A stretch of 64,000 nt of DNA from JBEKHT01 sp049516595 (GCA_049516595.1 JBEKSY010000014.1:1-64000); one strand, 5' to 3'. Shown: positions 52,939 to 62,467, numbered from the stretch's first letter. Translations and numbers: made by a program. Notes: a model not told the origin generated them from the sequence alone.

Positions 52939-54570
52939 CTACTTGTGTGCCGCCGCGTGCCGGCTGCGCAGCAGCTTCTTATCTATCTTCGCAACGCTGG
53001 TCTTGGGGATCTCGTCGACGAAGACATAGCTGTCGGGCACCGACCAGTTGGTGATAACGCCTTCCTTCACATACTTGTTCAGGTGGCCTTTGAGCTCCTC
53101 TGCGGTCAGCTTGTTCTTGAACCCTTCCCGCGCCACGATGATGGCCTGCGGGCGCTCACCCCACTTCTCGTCGGGAATTCCGATGACCGCCGCCTCCGAC
53201 ACGCCCTCGTGCAGGCTGAGGAGATTCTCTAGCTCCAGGGAGACAATCCACTCGCCCCCGCTCTTGATCACATCCTTGAGGCGGTCGACGATTTGGACAT
53301 ACCCGTATTCGTCGACGTTCGCCACATCCCCCGTGTGCATCCATCCGCCCGCCCACAACTCCTCCGAGCGTTGGGGCTCCTTGAAATAGGCTGGGGTCAA
53401 CCACGGGGCCCGCACGACGATCTCGCCTGTCTCTTTGCCGTCCCGGGCCACCTCCTTGCCCGTGGTGTCGACCACCTTCAAGTCGACCAGGGGGATGACA
53501 AACCCAGTCTTGATCGCCCAGTCCAGGCGCTTCTCCTCGCCCCAGTCCTTTTCCATGAATGGTTTGAGATTGGCAATGGTGAGGACCGGGCAGGTCTCGG
53601 ACAGGCCGTAGCCGGCGTACACCTTGATTCCCAGTTTGGTCGCCTCCATCGCCAAGCCTTTGGGCAGTCTGGCTCCGCCGATGATCACCTTCCAGCGGCT
53701 CAGGTCGGCTTTTCTCACTTCAGGAGCGGTGACGATGGTTTGCAGAATGGTCGGGACGCAGTGGCTGAAGGTCACCTTCTCGCCCAGGATGAGGCGCAGG
53801 AGCATCGGAGGCTCATACTTACCGGGATAAACCTGCTTGAGGCCGAACAGGGTGGCGACATACGGCATGCCCCAGGCATGGACGTGGAACATGGGCGTGA
53901 TCGGCATGTACACGTCGGTCTTGTTCACCCCACCAAAGTTGCCCAGAGCCGAAAGAGTGATCGCGCCGCTCAGGGTATGCAGGCTCAGCTGCCGGTGCGT
54001 GAAGAAGACTCCCTTGGGTTGGCCCGTCGTCCCGGTGGTGTAGGATTGGGTCGCCAGGGTGTCCTCGTCGAAGTCAGGCAACTCCGAGAGAGGAGAGGCG
54101 CCCTCCAGAAGCTCTTCGTACTCCGCGTCCACCCACTTGATGGCTGGCTTCTCCTTCTTGTCGGTGATGAGGATGTACTTGCGAATCCCAGGCACCTTGG
54201 CGCGCAGGGCTTCCGCCAGCGGAAGAAAATCCTCGTGGAATATCAGCACTTCGTCTTCTGCATGGCCCACGGTGTATAGCAGATCGCCGGGTGCCAGCCG
54301 GGGGTTGATGGTATGCAGGACCGCACCCACGCCGGGAATGCCGAAATACATCTCCAGGTATCGGTGGCTGTCCCATTCGATAACCCCGACCCGGGTTCCT
54401 TTCTTCACTCCGAGCGCCACCAAGGCGCCACCCAGCCGGAGCACACGTTGGTACATTGTGCTGTAGGTGTGGCGAACCTGGTCGCGATAGATGATCTCCT
54501 GATCAGGCGCCCATGCCACACCCTGCTGGAGAATGCGCTTGAGCAGCAACTGGTAATCATACGCAGCCAT
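52939..54570 (-). CDS. long/medium-chain acyl-CoA ligase (AMP-dependent synthetase)
   Basis: This 543-residue member of the ANL adenylating superfamily activates a carboxylic acid to its CoA thioester. The phosphate loop YTTGTTGQPKG is at about residues 177-187. VYAGYGLSETCPV, GGWMHTGDVANVDEYGYVQIVDR and the C-terminal catalytic lysine in KTSVAKIDKK follow. The order and length match medium/long-chain fatty acyl-CoA ligases (COG0318). The start is ATG 54570 with GGAGGG upstream. The gene is monocistronic. It is preceded by a promoter and a terminator-like leader (listed separately) and followed by a clear terminator, so it is under its own control. Confidence 0.92.
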   Translation of the reverse strand: MAAYDYQLLLKRILQQGVAWAPDQEIIYRDQVRHTYSTMYQRVLRLGGALVALGVKKGTRVGVIEWDSHRYLEMYFGIPGVGAVLHTINPRLAPGDLLYTVGHAEDEVLIFHEDFLPLAEALRAKVPGIRKYILITDKKEKPAIKWVDAEYEELLEGASPLSELPDFDEDTLATQSYTTGTTGQPKGVFFTHRQLSLHTLSGAITLSALGNFGGVNKTDVYMPITPMFHVHAWGMPYVATLFGLKQVYPGKYEPPMLLRLILGEKVTFSHCVPTILQTIVTAPEVRKADLSRWKVIIGGARLPKGLAMEATKLGIKVYAGYGLSETCPVLTIANLKPFMEKDWGEEKRLDWAIKTGFVIPLVDLKVVDTTGKEVARDGKETGEIVVRAPWLTPAYFKEPQRSEELWAGGWMHTGDVANVDEYGYVQIVDRLKDVIKSGGEWIVSLELENLLSLHEGVSEAAVIGIPDEKWGERPQAIIVAREGFKNKLTAEELKGHLNKYVKEGVITNWSVPDSYVFVDEIPKTSVAKIDKKLLRSRHAAAHK

Positions 54571-54753
54571 TCTTTCTCTCCCTCCTGGTCTACAAGTGAC
54601 TCCTCTTTCCCGGAGCTCCTCGATGCTCGAGCTTCAGGTCAAACTTGCCAGTCTTGCGCCCATGCCTCCTTCCCTTCTTGTTGACAGTCCTCTGTCGCGA
54701 TCCCCTTGCGCTGTCCATACGATGCCACCGATTGCGAGCCGAGGAAAGCAAAA

Positions 54754-54774
54754 GGGTCCCCCTGGGGGGGACCC
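54754..54774 (-). promoter_or_regulatory. attenuator-type leader terminator of the acyl-CoA ligase gene
   Basis: Within the leader, 180 bases before the start codon, a 9-bp stem GGGTCCCCC/GGGGGACCC with a three-base loop is followed by TTTTGCTTT on the minus strand: a complete intrinsic terminator inside the 5' leader. A segment GGGTCCTCC at 54794-54802, just upstream in the transcript, nearly repeats the 5' arm and can pair with the same 3' arm (one G-T pair), so the two compete. This geometry suggests conditional readthrough. The ligand or factor is unknown. Confidence 0.6.
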
Positions 54775-54865
54775 CCGCACTATCGAAGAGAAAGGAGGAC
54801 CCGATCACACGGAGCGAGCCACCGCTGTTGGTGCACCTCGCCTCCTGCCGCACTTTCCCAGGGCT

Positions 54866-54893
54866 AGTATAGCGCCAGAGCCCGCTAAGTCAA
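54866..54893 (-). promoter_or_regulatory. sigma-A-type promoter of the acyl-CoA ligase leader
   Basis: On the minus strand TTGACT (54888-54893) and TATACT (54866-54871) are separated by 16 bases, each matching consensus at five of six positions. Predicted transcription would start near 54859, about 290 bases before the ATG. The leader terminator lies about 90 bases downstream of this start. Confidence 0.7.
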
Positions 54894-55837
54894 GCAAATC
54901 CAATGAGCGGGACAACTGGAGAGCCCCTCGGCTCGCTGAATCGATCGTGCCTGACCCTTCAGGGAAAACTCCCGTCTTCCCGGCATGCCGGGGCTCAACC
55001 TAGCTATCGTCTCTCCAGGGTGCCGAGGCCGGGAGAGAGCCCTTGGCGAAGTTCCAGAGGCCGGGCACGCGGGTCTGCATCAACGATCCGGCCAACAGAA
55101 TCCGCTATGATTTCCGACGGGCATCCCCATGCCGGAAGGATCGGGAGCAATTGGTCCTGGGTTTCAAGCAAATAGGTTTTCCCGCCTTTCCCATTCCGGG
55201 GACATTGCGCTGGTCTTAGGGTGTCGAATTGTCTTGGGTGGCGGACCTTTTGCAGAGTACTCTTGGATCGGGTTGTGGGAAGGACCGCGGCTCGGGCCAT
55301 CCGGCAGGAATTGCACGCATCGTGAGAGCAAACCCCGCCAGTCATGGCGGTCGTGACCATATACTGACTGGGTCCAGATGCCTTCCAATCGACACTAGGC
55401 GTAACTTGCCGGAGGGGCAGGGCGCGTTTCTGTCTCGTGACTGCCTCGGGCTCAATTCGGTGGAAGGTGGATGCTCAGGCCCGTTGTTGTTTGCCAGGCG
55501 CGGGAGATGTGACCGCAGCAATAGGATCCGCTTCGGCTCTTGAATCAAGCAGGTCTCGACGGGAGACTTGGCAGGCCGGGGAGGCTAGGATTGGGCTGAT
55601 CGGATCGACAAGGAAGGGGCCCTGACCTCCTGGGGATCTCCTCTCTTGCTTGAACCGTGGCACAATAGCCGAAATGGGCCCCGCCTCCAAGTGGGCTGGA
55701 TTCTTGGATGGATTCGGACAATCGATTAGGGAGCCTGCCCAGCAGAATCATGATGAGAGGCTGGCCGGGATTTGGGAGGCACTTTCAGTCGCTCGCCGCG
55801 GGTGTCCGTTCATTCTCTTGCTGCTCAACCTAAGCTC

Positions 55838-56593
55838 ATGGCCACCGGCTCCGTTTTCGACGTCAGGGAGTTTACGGTTCATGACGGGCCGGGAATCCGC
55901 ACCACGGTCTTCTTGAAAGGTTGTCCTCTTCGATGTGCCTGGTGCCACAACCCGGAGGGTCAGTCGCGGGACCCGCAGCCGATGAGAAGCCGGGCCGGGA
56001 CTCGACAGGTAGGGATCGAGTATGCCTCTGGTGAGCTGGCCGACATCCTGAATCGTCAGTCTGTGATCCTGCGCCCGAATGAGGGCGGGGTTACTTTTTC
56101 GGGGGGTGAGCCGCTGATGCAGGCCGGTTTTGTTGCGGAGGTGATTGATCGACTGGAGGATTTGCATGTGCTGTTGGACACCTCGGGCTACGGCACCGAA
56201 CGTGATCTGCGCCTGCTTTTGGATCGCGTCGACATGGTGTATTACGATTTGAAACTGATTGATGAAGGAGCGCACATCCACCACACCGGGTGCTCCAACC
56301 GTCCAATTCTGAGCAATCTGCAGGTGCTGAGCAGGAGCGGCGTCCCGTTTGTCGTGCGCGTACCCCTCGTGCCGGGGCTGACGGATACGGATGAGAACTT
56401 GGCCGGGATCGCCCAGGCGATCAAGAACCTGCCCGGGCTGATGCATGTCGATCTCCTTCCGTACAACCGCGCGGCGGGAGCGAAGTACGGGGCGGCGGGA
56501 ATGGAGTTTCACCCCGAGTACGATGAGGCTCATCCGGTCCGTGTGAATAGCCGAGTGTTCCTCGAGGCTGGAATGAAGGTGCGTCTGGCATGA
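55838..56593 (+). CDS. radical SAM glycyl-radical enzyme activase without ferredoxin insert
   Basis: This 251-residue activase starts MATGSVFDVREFTVHDGPG and carries the CPLRCAWC cluster (CxxxCxxC) and TFSGGEPLMQ. It lacks the two extra 4Fe-4S motifs seen in the activase at 12601: no cysteine lies between the radical SAM cluster and GGEP. In this it resembles the E. coli PflA type. The start ATG 55838 lacks a clear ribosome site. The gene overlaps the following glycyl-radical enzyme by four bases (ATGA), so the two are a pair. Confidence 0.92.
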   Translation: MATGSVFDVREFTVHDGPGIRTTVFLKGCPLRCAWCHNPEGQSRDPQPMRSRAGTRQVGIEYASGELADILNRQSVILRPNEGGVTFSGGEPLMQAGFVAEVIDRLEDLHVLLDTSGYGTERDLRLLLDRVDMVYYDLKLIDEGAHIHHTGCSNRPILSNLQVLSRSGVPFVVRVPLVPGLTDTDENLAGIAQAIKNLPGLMHVDLLPYNRAAGAKYGAAGMEFHPEYDEAHPVRVNSRVFLEAGMKVRLA

Positions 56594-58683
56594 ACCCGAG
56601 AATTGAAAGACTGAAACTGCGGGTGCGTGATGGCGAACACCGCCCCCTTCGCGGGCAGGAACCTCTCCGCCTCCTCGAGGAATGTGAAGAGGAGCATCTG
56701 TCCTGGTCGAGGCGCGTGGCGCGATTGACCGTCCGTCAATGCGAGGCCGAGATCGTCGTGGTTTCTCCTGACGAGCGCATCGTGTTCACCCGCACCCTGC
56801 CAGCCACTGTCCCCGCCGTCTACTCGGGGGACGAATGGGATCGCCTTACCATGGGACGGACGTTGCACGAACTGGGACCGATCAGCAATATCTGTGCCGA
56901 CTGGGGGAAGGTCCTTTCACAAGGCCTACTGGGGCGGCGGAAAGTCGCTCTGGCCTCCCGCAGTCGATGCCGTGAACACTCGGAGGCCGTCGAATTCCTG
57001 GAGGGTGCCATCGAGTCAATCGATGCCGTCCTGGCGCTGGCGGCGCGCTACGCCGAGACCGCCCGTCGCATGGGCCGTGGCGAGATTTTCGAGATCCTCA
57101 CCCGGGTCCCCGCGCAGCCGCCGCGCACATTTCACGAGGCCCTGCAGTCCCTGCGTCTGATGCACGCCGTGGTCTGGCTGGGAGGCAACTACCATGTGGG
57201 GCTGGGTCGATTTGATCAGTACATGTGGCCGTACCTGAAGGCCGACCTCGAGCAGGGACGCCTGGACGAGGCCGAGGCTTTCGATCTTCTGGCCGAATTC
57301 TTCATCTCGCTGAACAAAGACAGTGACCTCTACCCCGGAGTCCAACAGGGGGATAACGGGCAAACCATCACACTGGGCGGCATGGACGGGGCGGGCAATC
57401 CTGCAGTCAACCCGTTGACCTCCCTGGCGCTGCATGTGTCCCGGGATGTGTGTTTGATCGATCCCAAGATCAACCTGCGCATTTCCGCGAGCACAGATCT
57501 CGAGCTGCTCACATTGGCAACGGAGTTGACGCGCAAGGGATTGGGATTCCCTCAATACTGCAATGATGACGTCGTGATCCCGGGCCTGGTGGCGTGCGGC
57601 TACCGTCTGGAGGATGCCCGGGATTATGCCATCGCGGCCTGTTGGGAATTCCTGGTCCCGGGGAAGGCCATGGACGTTGTCAATATCGGGGCGGTATCCT
57701 TTCCCGCCGCCGTGGACCAGGCCCTCCGAGATGGGTTCTCGGCTGGCGAGGATATGCCGCAGATGCTCCAGCGCGTGAAAGGGAACATCGCCCAGCAGGT
57801 AAGCGATCTGGCCTGCGCCTACGAGCGCCTGCTTCTGCCGCCCGCCCCGTACTATTCGGTCCTGATGACAGACTGCCTGGAGGAGGGGCGCGACATCTCG
57901 GAAGGGGCCCAATACAACAACTTCGGAATCCACGGAGCCGGCTCGGCGAATGCCGCTGATGCGCTGGCAGCCATCCAGGAGTTTGTGTTCCGGGAAAAGA
58001 GCGTTCAGCCAAGGGAAATTCTGGCCGCCCTGGATGCCGATTACGAGGGTTTCGAGGATTTGCGGGTGAAGCTGGCAGAGAAGGGGCCCAAGACAGGAAA
58101 CGATGACGATCGGGCAGATCGCTTCCTGGTCGCATTGTTCCAGATGCTGGCGGAGGCCTGTGAGGGCTATGGAACCACCAGCCGAAAAGGAATCCTGCGT
58201 CCGGGATCAGGCTCGGCGATGTATTACCTCTGGCTGGCGCAGGGCCACCCAGGCATGCGTGAGCCGCAGGTGGGCGCAACCGCAGAGGGGCGTTGCAGCG
58301 GCCGACCCTTCGGAGCGAATCTGGCTCCCTCTCAGGGGGTGCAAATCCGCGGCCCGTTCAGTCTGCTTCTTTCCTACAGTAAACTGGACTACCGGCGAAT
58401 CTGCAACGGCGGACCGATCACGATGGAACTCTCCGACTCGGTTTTTCGAGATGACGAGTCGGTGCGCAAGGTGTCTCTCCTAATCCGAGCGTTCGCCCAG
58501 CTGGGGTGTCAGCAGTTGCAACTCAACAGCGTCAATGTCGAGACTCTTCGGGATGCCAAGATCCATCCGGAGCTTCACAAGAACCTGATTGTCCGTGTGT
58601 GGGGCTGGAGCGGGTATTTCTGCGAGCTCGCCCCCGAGTACCAGGATCAGATCATCGGGCGCCATGTGTTTGCGGCCGGGTGA
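56590..58683 (+). CDS. glycyl-radical enzyme, second and shorter type
   Basis: This 697-residue enzyme is about 100 residues shorter than the one at 13524. The glycyl-radical loop reads VRVWGWSGYF with Gly672. The thiyl cysteine and acid are in AIAACWEFLVPG (Cys351, Glu353), with Trp between them in place of the usual hydrophobic residue. DCLEEGRDISEGAQYNNFG at about 428-446 is the second conserved loop. The CWEF and WGWS forms set it apart from named eliminases such as CutC, HypD and HPAD. The start overlaps the activase. A cyclopropane fatty acid synthase follows after about 95 bases. I do not assign a substrate. Confidence 0.9.
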   Translation: MNPRIERLKLRVRDGEHRPLRGQEPLRLLEECEEEHLSWSRRVARLTVRQCEAEIVVVSPDERIVFTRTLPATVPAVYSGDEWDRLTMGRTLHELGPISNICADWGKVLSQGLLGRRKVALASRSRCREHSEAVEFLEGAIESIDAVLALAARYAETARRMGRGEIFEILTRVPAQPPRTFHEALQSLRLMHAVVWLGGNYHVGLGRFDQYMWPYLKADLEQGRLDEAEAFDLLAEFFISLNKDSDLYPGVQQGDNGQTITLGGMDGAGNPAVNPLTSLALHVSRDVCLIDPKINLRISASTDLELLTLATELTRKGLGFPQYCNDDVVIPGLVACGYRLEDARDYAIAACWEFLVPGKAMDVVNIGAVSFPAAVDQALRDGFSAGEDMPQMLQRVKGNIAQQVSDLACAYERLLLPPAPYYSVLMTDCLEEGRDISEGAQYNNFGIHGAGSANAADALAAIQEFVFREKSVQPREILAALDADYEGFEDLRVKLAEKGPKTGNDDDRADRFLVALFQMLAEACEGYGTTSRKGILRPGSGSAMYYLWLAQGHPGMREPQVGATAEGRCSGRPFGANLAPSQGVQIRGPFSLLLSYSKLDYRRICNGGPITMELSDSVFRDDESVRKVSLLIRAFAQLGCQQLQLNSVNVETLRDAKIHPELHKNLIVRVWGWSGYFCELAPEYQDQIIGRHVFAAG

Positions 58684-58779
58684 TTTTCCGAATTGAGGAA
58701 GCCGGTCCGCCGGAGGGAGCGGGAGCCTGGCCGCCTCAGGCAGGCGCAGGGGCCCTCAATGCCTGACTGGAGGATGCGC

Positions 58780-60099
58780 GTGTCACCTGGTTTCACCTTT
58801 CAAGTCGATGACAGGGTGAGCTTGACTTTCCGGATTCTCAATGAGCTGGTCAGCGACAAGCCGGCTCTCCGCGTGAGTTTCCGCCTTTGGAACGGGAGCC
58901 TGTGGCCAGATGATGCCTCCCGCCAGGCAACGCTGGTGCTCAAGCATCCGGGCGCGCTGCGGGCGATCTTCCTGCCTGGCACTGAACTGGGGATGGGGGA
59001 AGCCTATCTCTACGATGATTTCGACATCGAGGGCGATGTTGAACAGGTCCTTGCTCTTGCCGACGCCCTCTCTCAGGCCAAGTCCGGCCTCCTGAAGAAA
59101 CTCCGTCTGGCCCGGGAACTGGTGAAGTTGCCCAAGGCGGAGACAAACCGACCCCGATCGAGTCGGCGCGGCCCGGCCCGGCTGGCCGGACGGCCGCATT
59201 CGCTGGCCCGCGACCGCCAAGCCGTGACCTATCACTACGACGTTTCCAATGATTTCTACGCCTTGTGGCTCGACCGGCGCTTGATCTATTCGTGCGCCTA
59301 TTTCTTATCGCCTGGGGATGACCTGGACACGGCCCAGGAGCAGAAGCTGGAATACCTCTGCCGCAAGTTGCGCCTGCGCCCGGGCCAGCGTTTGCTGGAC
59401 ATCGGCTGCGGGTGGGGCGGTCTAGTGATGTACGCCGCCCAAAGCTGCGGGGTGGACGCGACCGGGATCACCCTCAGTCAGCCTCAGGCCGATCTGGCGC
59501 AGGAGCGAATTCGGGCCGCGGGTCTCTCGGGCCGCTGTCGGGTCGTAGTGCGAGACTACCGGGAAATGGATGAACCGGAAAGCTTCGATGCCATGGTCAG
59601 CGTTGGGATGTTCGAGCACGTCGGCGCCGCCATGCTGCCGACCTACTTTGCCAGGGCGTATCGCCTGCTGAAACCGCAGGGGGTGTTTCTCAACCATGGA
59701 ATTGCCTGCCGCTCGGCCGATGCCGGCCCTCAGGGCGGGGCGAGTTTCAGCCAGGCCTACGTCTTCCCCGACGGCGAACTGGAGCCCATTAATGTGCCCC
59801 TGCGGGCGGCTGAAGACAGCCACTTTGAAGTGCGCGACGTGGAAAGCCTGCGCGAACACTATGCGCTCACGCTTCGCCAGTGGGTAAGGCGCCTGGAAGC
59901 GCATCACACACAAGCGCTTGGCTGGGTGGACGAACCCACCTACCGGACCTGGAGGCTTTTCATGGCCGCCTCAGCCTACGGGTTTTCCTCGGGGCGGCTC
60001 AACGTTTATCAAACCCTGCTGGTCAAACCGGATGAGGGTGGGCGAAGCGCTCTCCCCCTGACCCGGTCCGACTGGTATCGATCCGCAAAGCCCGGGTGA
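58780..60099 (+). CDS. cyclopropane-fatty-acyl-phospholipid synthase family protein
   Basis: This 439-residue S-adenosylmethionine-dependent methyltransferase is of the Cfa/CmaA family. A N-terminal region of about 140 residues (FRLWNGSLWP, GMGEAYLYDDFDIEGD) precedes the catalytic domain: VTYHYDVSNDFYALWLD, LLDIGCGWGGLVMYAA (SAM binding), GITLSQPQADLAQERI, SVGMFEHVG and the C-terminal RTWRLFMAASAYGF. It adds a methylene across lipid double bonds or makes a related branched product. The start is set at GTG 58780, six bases after GGAGG; ATG 58774 and ATG 58759 are alternatives. It may share a transcript with the glycyl-radical pair. Confidence 0.92.
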   Translation: MSPGFTFQVDDRVSLTFRILNELVSDKPALRVSFRLWNGSLWPDDASRQATLVLKHPGALRAIFLPGTELGMGEAYLYDDFDIEGDVEQVLALADALSQAKSGLLKKLRLARELVKLPKAETNRPRSSRRGPARLAGRPHSLARDRQAVTYHYDVSNDFYALWLDRRLIYSCAYFLSPGDDLDTAQEQKLEYLCRKLRLRPGQRLLDIGCGWGGLVMYAAQSCGVDATGITLSQPQADLAQERIRAAGLSGRCRVVVRDYREMDEPESFDAMVSVGMFEHVGAAMLPTYFARAYRLLKPQGVFLNHGIACRSADAGPQGGASFSQAYVFPDGELEPINVPLRAAEDSHFEVRDVESLREHYALTLRQWVRRLEAHHTQALGWVDEPTYRTWRLFMAASAYGFSSGRLNVYQTLLVKPDEGGRSALPLTRSDWYRSAKPG

Positions 60100-60181
60100 G
60101 GTCCGCCCCCTGCAGGAAGGCTCGCGGTCGGCCTAGCGCAGGCGCCGCGCACACGCGCTACTCGGTGGGGAATCACGGACC

Positions 60182-61096
60182 TTACCGGATCGGGAGCCGA
60201 AGGGTGATAACAGTTCCCTGGCCGACACGGCTGCGCAGGAACACCTGACCGCGGTGGCGTTCGGCGATCGCTCTGACCAGGGCCAACCCAAGCCCGCTTC
60301 CCGGAGTGCCGCGCGCATTTTCGCCCCGAAAAAGCTCTTCCCAGACCATGGGCATATCCCGATCGGGGATTCCCTGCCCGGTGTCGGCTACTTCCACAAC
60401 CACGCTCGGGTTGTCTTCGAAAGCGCGCAGCTCGATCGTGTTCCCTGGGAGGGTGAACTTCAGGGCGTTATCCGCCAGGTTGTGAAACATCAGAAACAAA
60501 AGGTCGCGATCGCCGGGGACCGCGGGCAGTGGCCAAGGGGCCTGAGGCAGAATAAAGCTGATGTGTCTCCCGGCCGCCTCGGGCCGCTTCTCGGTTTCGG
60601 TAACGACTTCCTGCAGCAGGTTGCCGATATCCACCGGACTGCGGTCCAGCGGGCGAGTCTCTAGTTCGGACAGCTTGCGAAGATCACTGAGGAGGTTGCT
60701 GAGCCGCGCCGTTTGAATTTCCAGGCCCGCGAGGACATCCTGCTGGTCCGGTGCGACAGCCGTGCCGCCCAGGTTTGCCAGTCCGGCCCGGATGGCCATC
60801 AATGGGTTCTTGAGTTCATGATCCAATCTGCGCAGGAATCCGCGGCGCTCATTGGTCGCCTCGACTTGAATCCGGTTGTGGAATGCCCGTTGCTTGCCCT
60901 CGGCCCGGCTCCACCACAGCCACCCCATGCCAACGCCGAACGCCAAAAGCAAGCCTGCCAACCCAGCCAGAGTGCCGAGGTCTGCCCGCAGATAGACCAC
61001 TTCGCTGGGCAGCCAACCAAGCCGGAAAGCGGCAGCCAGAAGCAGACTCAAGACAGCTGGCAGGACCGAAACCCACCCCCACCGCACGGGCCTCAT
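60182..61096 (-). CDS. sensor histidine kinase
   Basis: This 304-residue kinase has two N-terminal transmembrane helices with only a short extracytoplasmic loop. An H-box FLRRLDHELKNPL (His near residue 92), N-box FHNLADNALKF, DTGQGIP (G1) and GTPGSGLGLALVR (G2) follow. There is no HAMP, PAS or large sensor domain, so it likely senses within the membrane. ATG 61096 overlaps the regulator stop by four bases (ATGA). The pair is a two-component system of the OmpR group. Target genes are not visible here. Confidence 0.94.
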   Translation of the reverse strand: MRPVRWGWVSVLPAVLSLLLAAAFRLGWLPSEVVYLRADLGTLAGLAGLLLAFGVGMGWLWWSRAEGKQRAFHNRIQVEATNERRGFLRRLDHELKNPLMAIRAGLANLGGTAVAPDQQDVLAGLEIQTARLSNLLSDLRKLSELETRPLDRSPVDIGNLLQEVVTETEKRPEAAGRHISFILPQAPWPLPAVPGDRDLLFLMFHNLADNALKFTLPGNTIELRAFEDNPSVVVEVADTGQGIPDRDMPMVWEELFRGENARGTPGSGLGLALVRAIAERHRGQVFLRSRVGQGTVITLRLPIR

Positions 61097-61791
61097 GGAC
61101 GCACCTCGACCTTGGCGATGAATCGGTAGCCCTCGCCGGGAACCGTCTCGATGTAGGTGGGCGTCGAAGCGTCGTCGCCCAGCGCCCGGCGGAGCTCGGC
61201 GATGCGGGTATCCACTGTGCGGGTCCCGACTGGATAGTCCCACCCCCAGACCGATTCGAGCAACCTCTCGCGCCTTATGAGCTCGTCGGGATGAATCATC
61301 AGAAACTCGAGCAACGAGACGGCTTTGGGTGTGAGACTCAATTCCTGGTCGTCCAGGACGACGCGGTGAGCCCGACGATCCAGGATTAATCGACCGGAGT
61401 CCAACTGCCAGGAGGCCGCCAGGGGGGGCTGTCCAGGACGGGCCCGGCGCAGCACCGACCGGATGCGTGCGACCAACTCAAGCGGGTCAAAGGGCTTGTT
61501 GATGTAGTCGTCGGCGCCCTCCTCGAGCGCCATGGCCCGCTCGCCGGCCTCGCCGACTTGGGTCAGAAGAATGACCGGAGTCCAATCGCCAGATTCTCGC
61601 AGGCGGCGCAGGACCTGGCGGCCGTCCATCCTGGGCATCAGGACGTCCAGGATGATCAGATCGGGGTGGGATTGGCCCGCCAGTTCCAAGGCTTGGATCC
61701 CGTCGTCGGCCACACGCACCGCAAATCCAGAGCGTTCTAGGAAAGGGGCGAGGTTCACGGTGATGGCGGTTTCATCATCGACGAGCAGCAA
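61093..61791 (-). CDS. OmpR-family response regulator
   Basis: This 232-residue regulator has a receiver domain: LLVDDET, LIILDVLMPRMDG with the phosphorylated Asp, ILLTQVGE and INKPFDPLEL with conserved Lys. A winged-helix DNA-binding domain follows (LSLTPKAVSLLEFLMIHPDELIRRERLLESVWGW and RTVDTRIAELRRAL). The start is not settled. TTG 61791 is used here, but it cuts just before the first acidic pair. In-frame residues upstream read VKDTSPHLLLVDDE, preceded by an ATT codon at 61815, nine bases after AAGGAAG. Either a rare ATT start or an unusual TTG start is possible. It is co-transcribed with the kinase. Confidence 0.93.
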   Translation of the reverse strand: MLLVDDETAITVNLAPFLERSGFAVRVADDGIQALELAGQSHPDLIILDVLMPRMDGRQVLRRLRESGDWTPVILLTQVGEAGERAMALEEGADDYINKPFDPLELVARIRSVLRRARPGQPPLAASWQLDSGRLILDRRAHRVVLDDQELSLTPKAVSLLEFLMIHPDELIRRERLLESVWGWDYPVGTRTVDTRIAELRRALGDDASTPTYIETVPGEGYRFIAKVEVRP

Positions 61792-62467
61792 GTGGGGAGA
61801 AGTGTCCTTGACAATCGTAGAAGTCTTCCTTGCGCAGCGTAAGGGTGCCGGCGCCTCGACAAAGCGCGAGGCGGGTTAGGACCTCCATTTTACTTGGGAT
61901 CGGCCACCTGCCTCCGGCCTCGCCCATCGAGCGAATGAAATCCCGCGTAATGCGGAGACTCCAGGGGGGATTGACCTCACCTCTTTCAAGTTTCTGCCCG
62001 TCCCTGGGGAGGTGCAAGACTTACTTGGCCCTCCGTTAGGTGGTTGTCGGTTGCCGAGGACAGGTGCGGATGGCCAACCCCCGAAGCGCCCTGGCATGGC
62101 TGAATTGCTTGGGCGGTCGGCGCGTTGCCAGGTTGAGCTAGGTCCTGCGCCAATTGTCGACGGCCTCTGCCGGATTTGAGCATCTATTCTGCCTGCCCAC
62201 CGAGACCTGGCACCCAGGCGGCCCGGCTCGTTGAGGCGGAATTCCTCAAAAGAGGAGCCGTGCCCGGGTCGGCCAGCGTGATTTCTATGGTTCGAGGGCG
62301 GGCTTTGCCCGTCGGGCCACGAGAAGAGACTTGGTTGCCGCTGATTGCCGGTTACAAGACCGACATCTATCTGACACAGGCCTGTGACGCCGATTCGGCC
62401 GCCTCTTGGTAGACTGAGGGGCGCAGATCAAGACGACCAGACACCTGCACTTTTCGAAGAGGCTCGA
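61792..62467. other. divergent intergenic region
   Basis: This region carries the promoter of the two-component system (minus) and of the GerMN-like lipoprotein (plus). A short plus-strand frame at 62176-62412 has protein-like stretches but no domain. A small CGGGC-TTT-GCCCG hairpin occurs near 62300. Nothing else was identified. Confidence 0.4.

Larger units (their letters stand above)
54571..55837. other. long divergent intergenic region
   Basis: Nearly 1.3 kb separates the acyl-CoA ligase (minus) from the second glycyl-radical activase (plus). The first 320 bases hold the ligase leader and promoter. The rest has no supported gene and no clear plus-strand promoter for the activase. Confidence 0.45.

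Noticed and set aside
54754..54870. T-box riboswitch in the acyl-CoA ligase leader
   Set aside because: A GGTGGC stretch and a terminator invite the idea, but the conserved antiterminator core TGGNACC-GCG and the long stem I region are absent, and the downstream gene is not an amino acid or tRNA gene.
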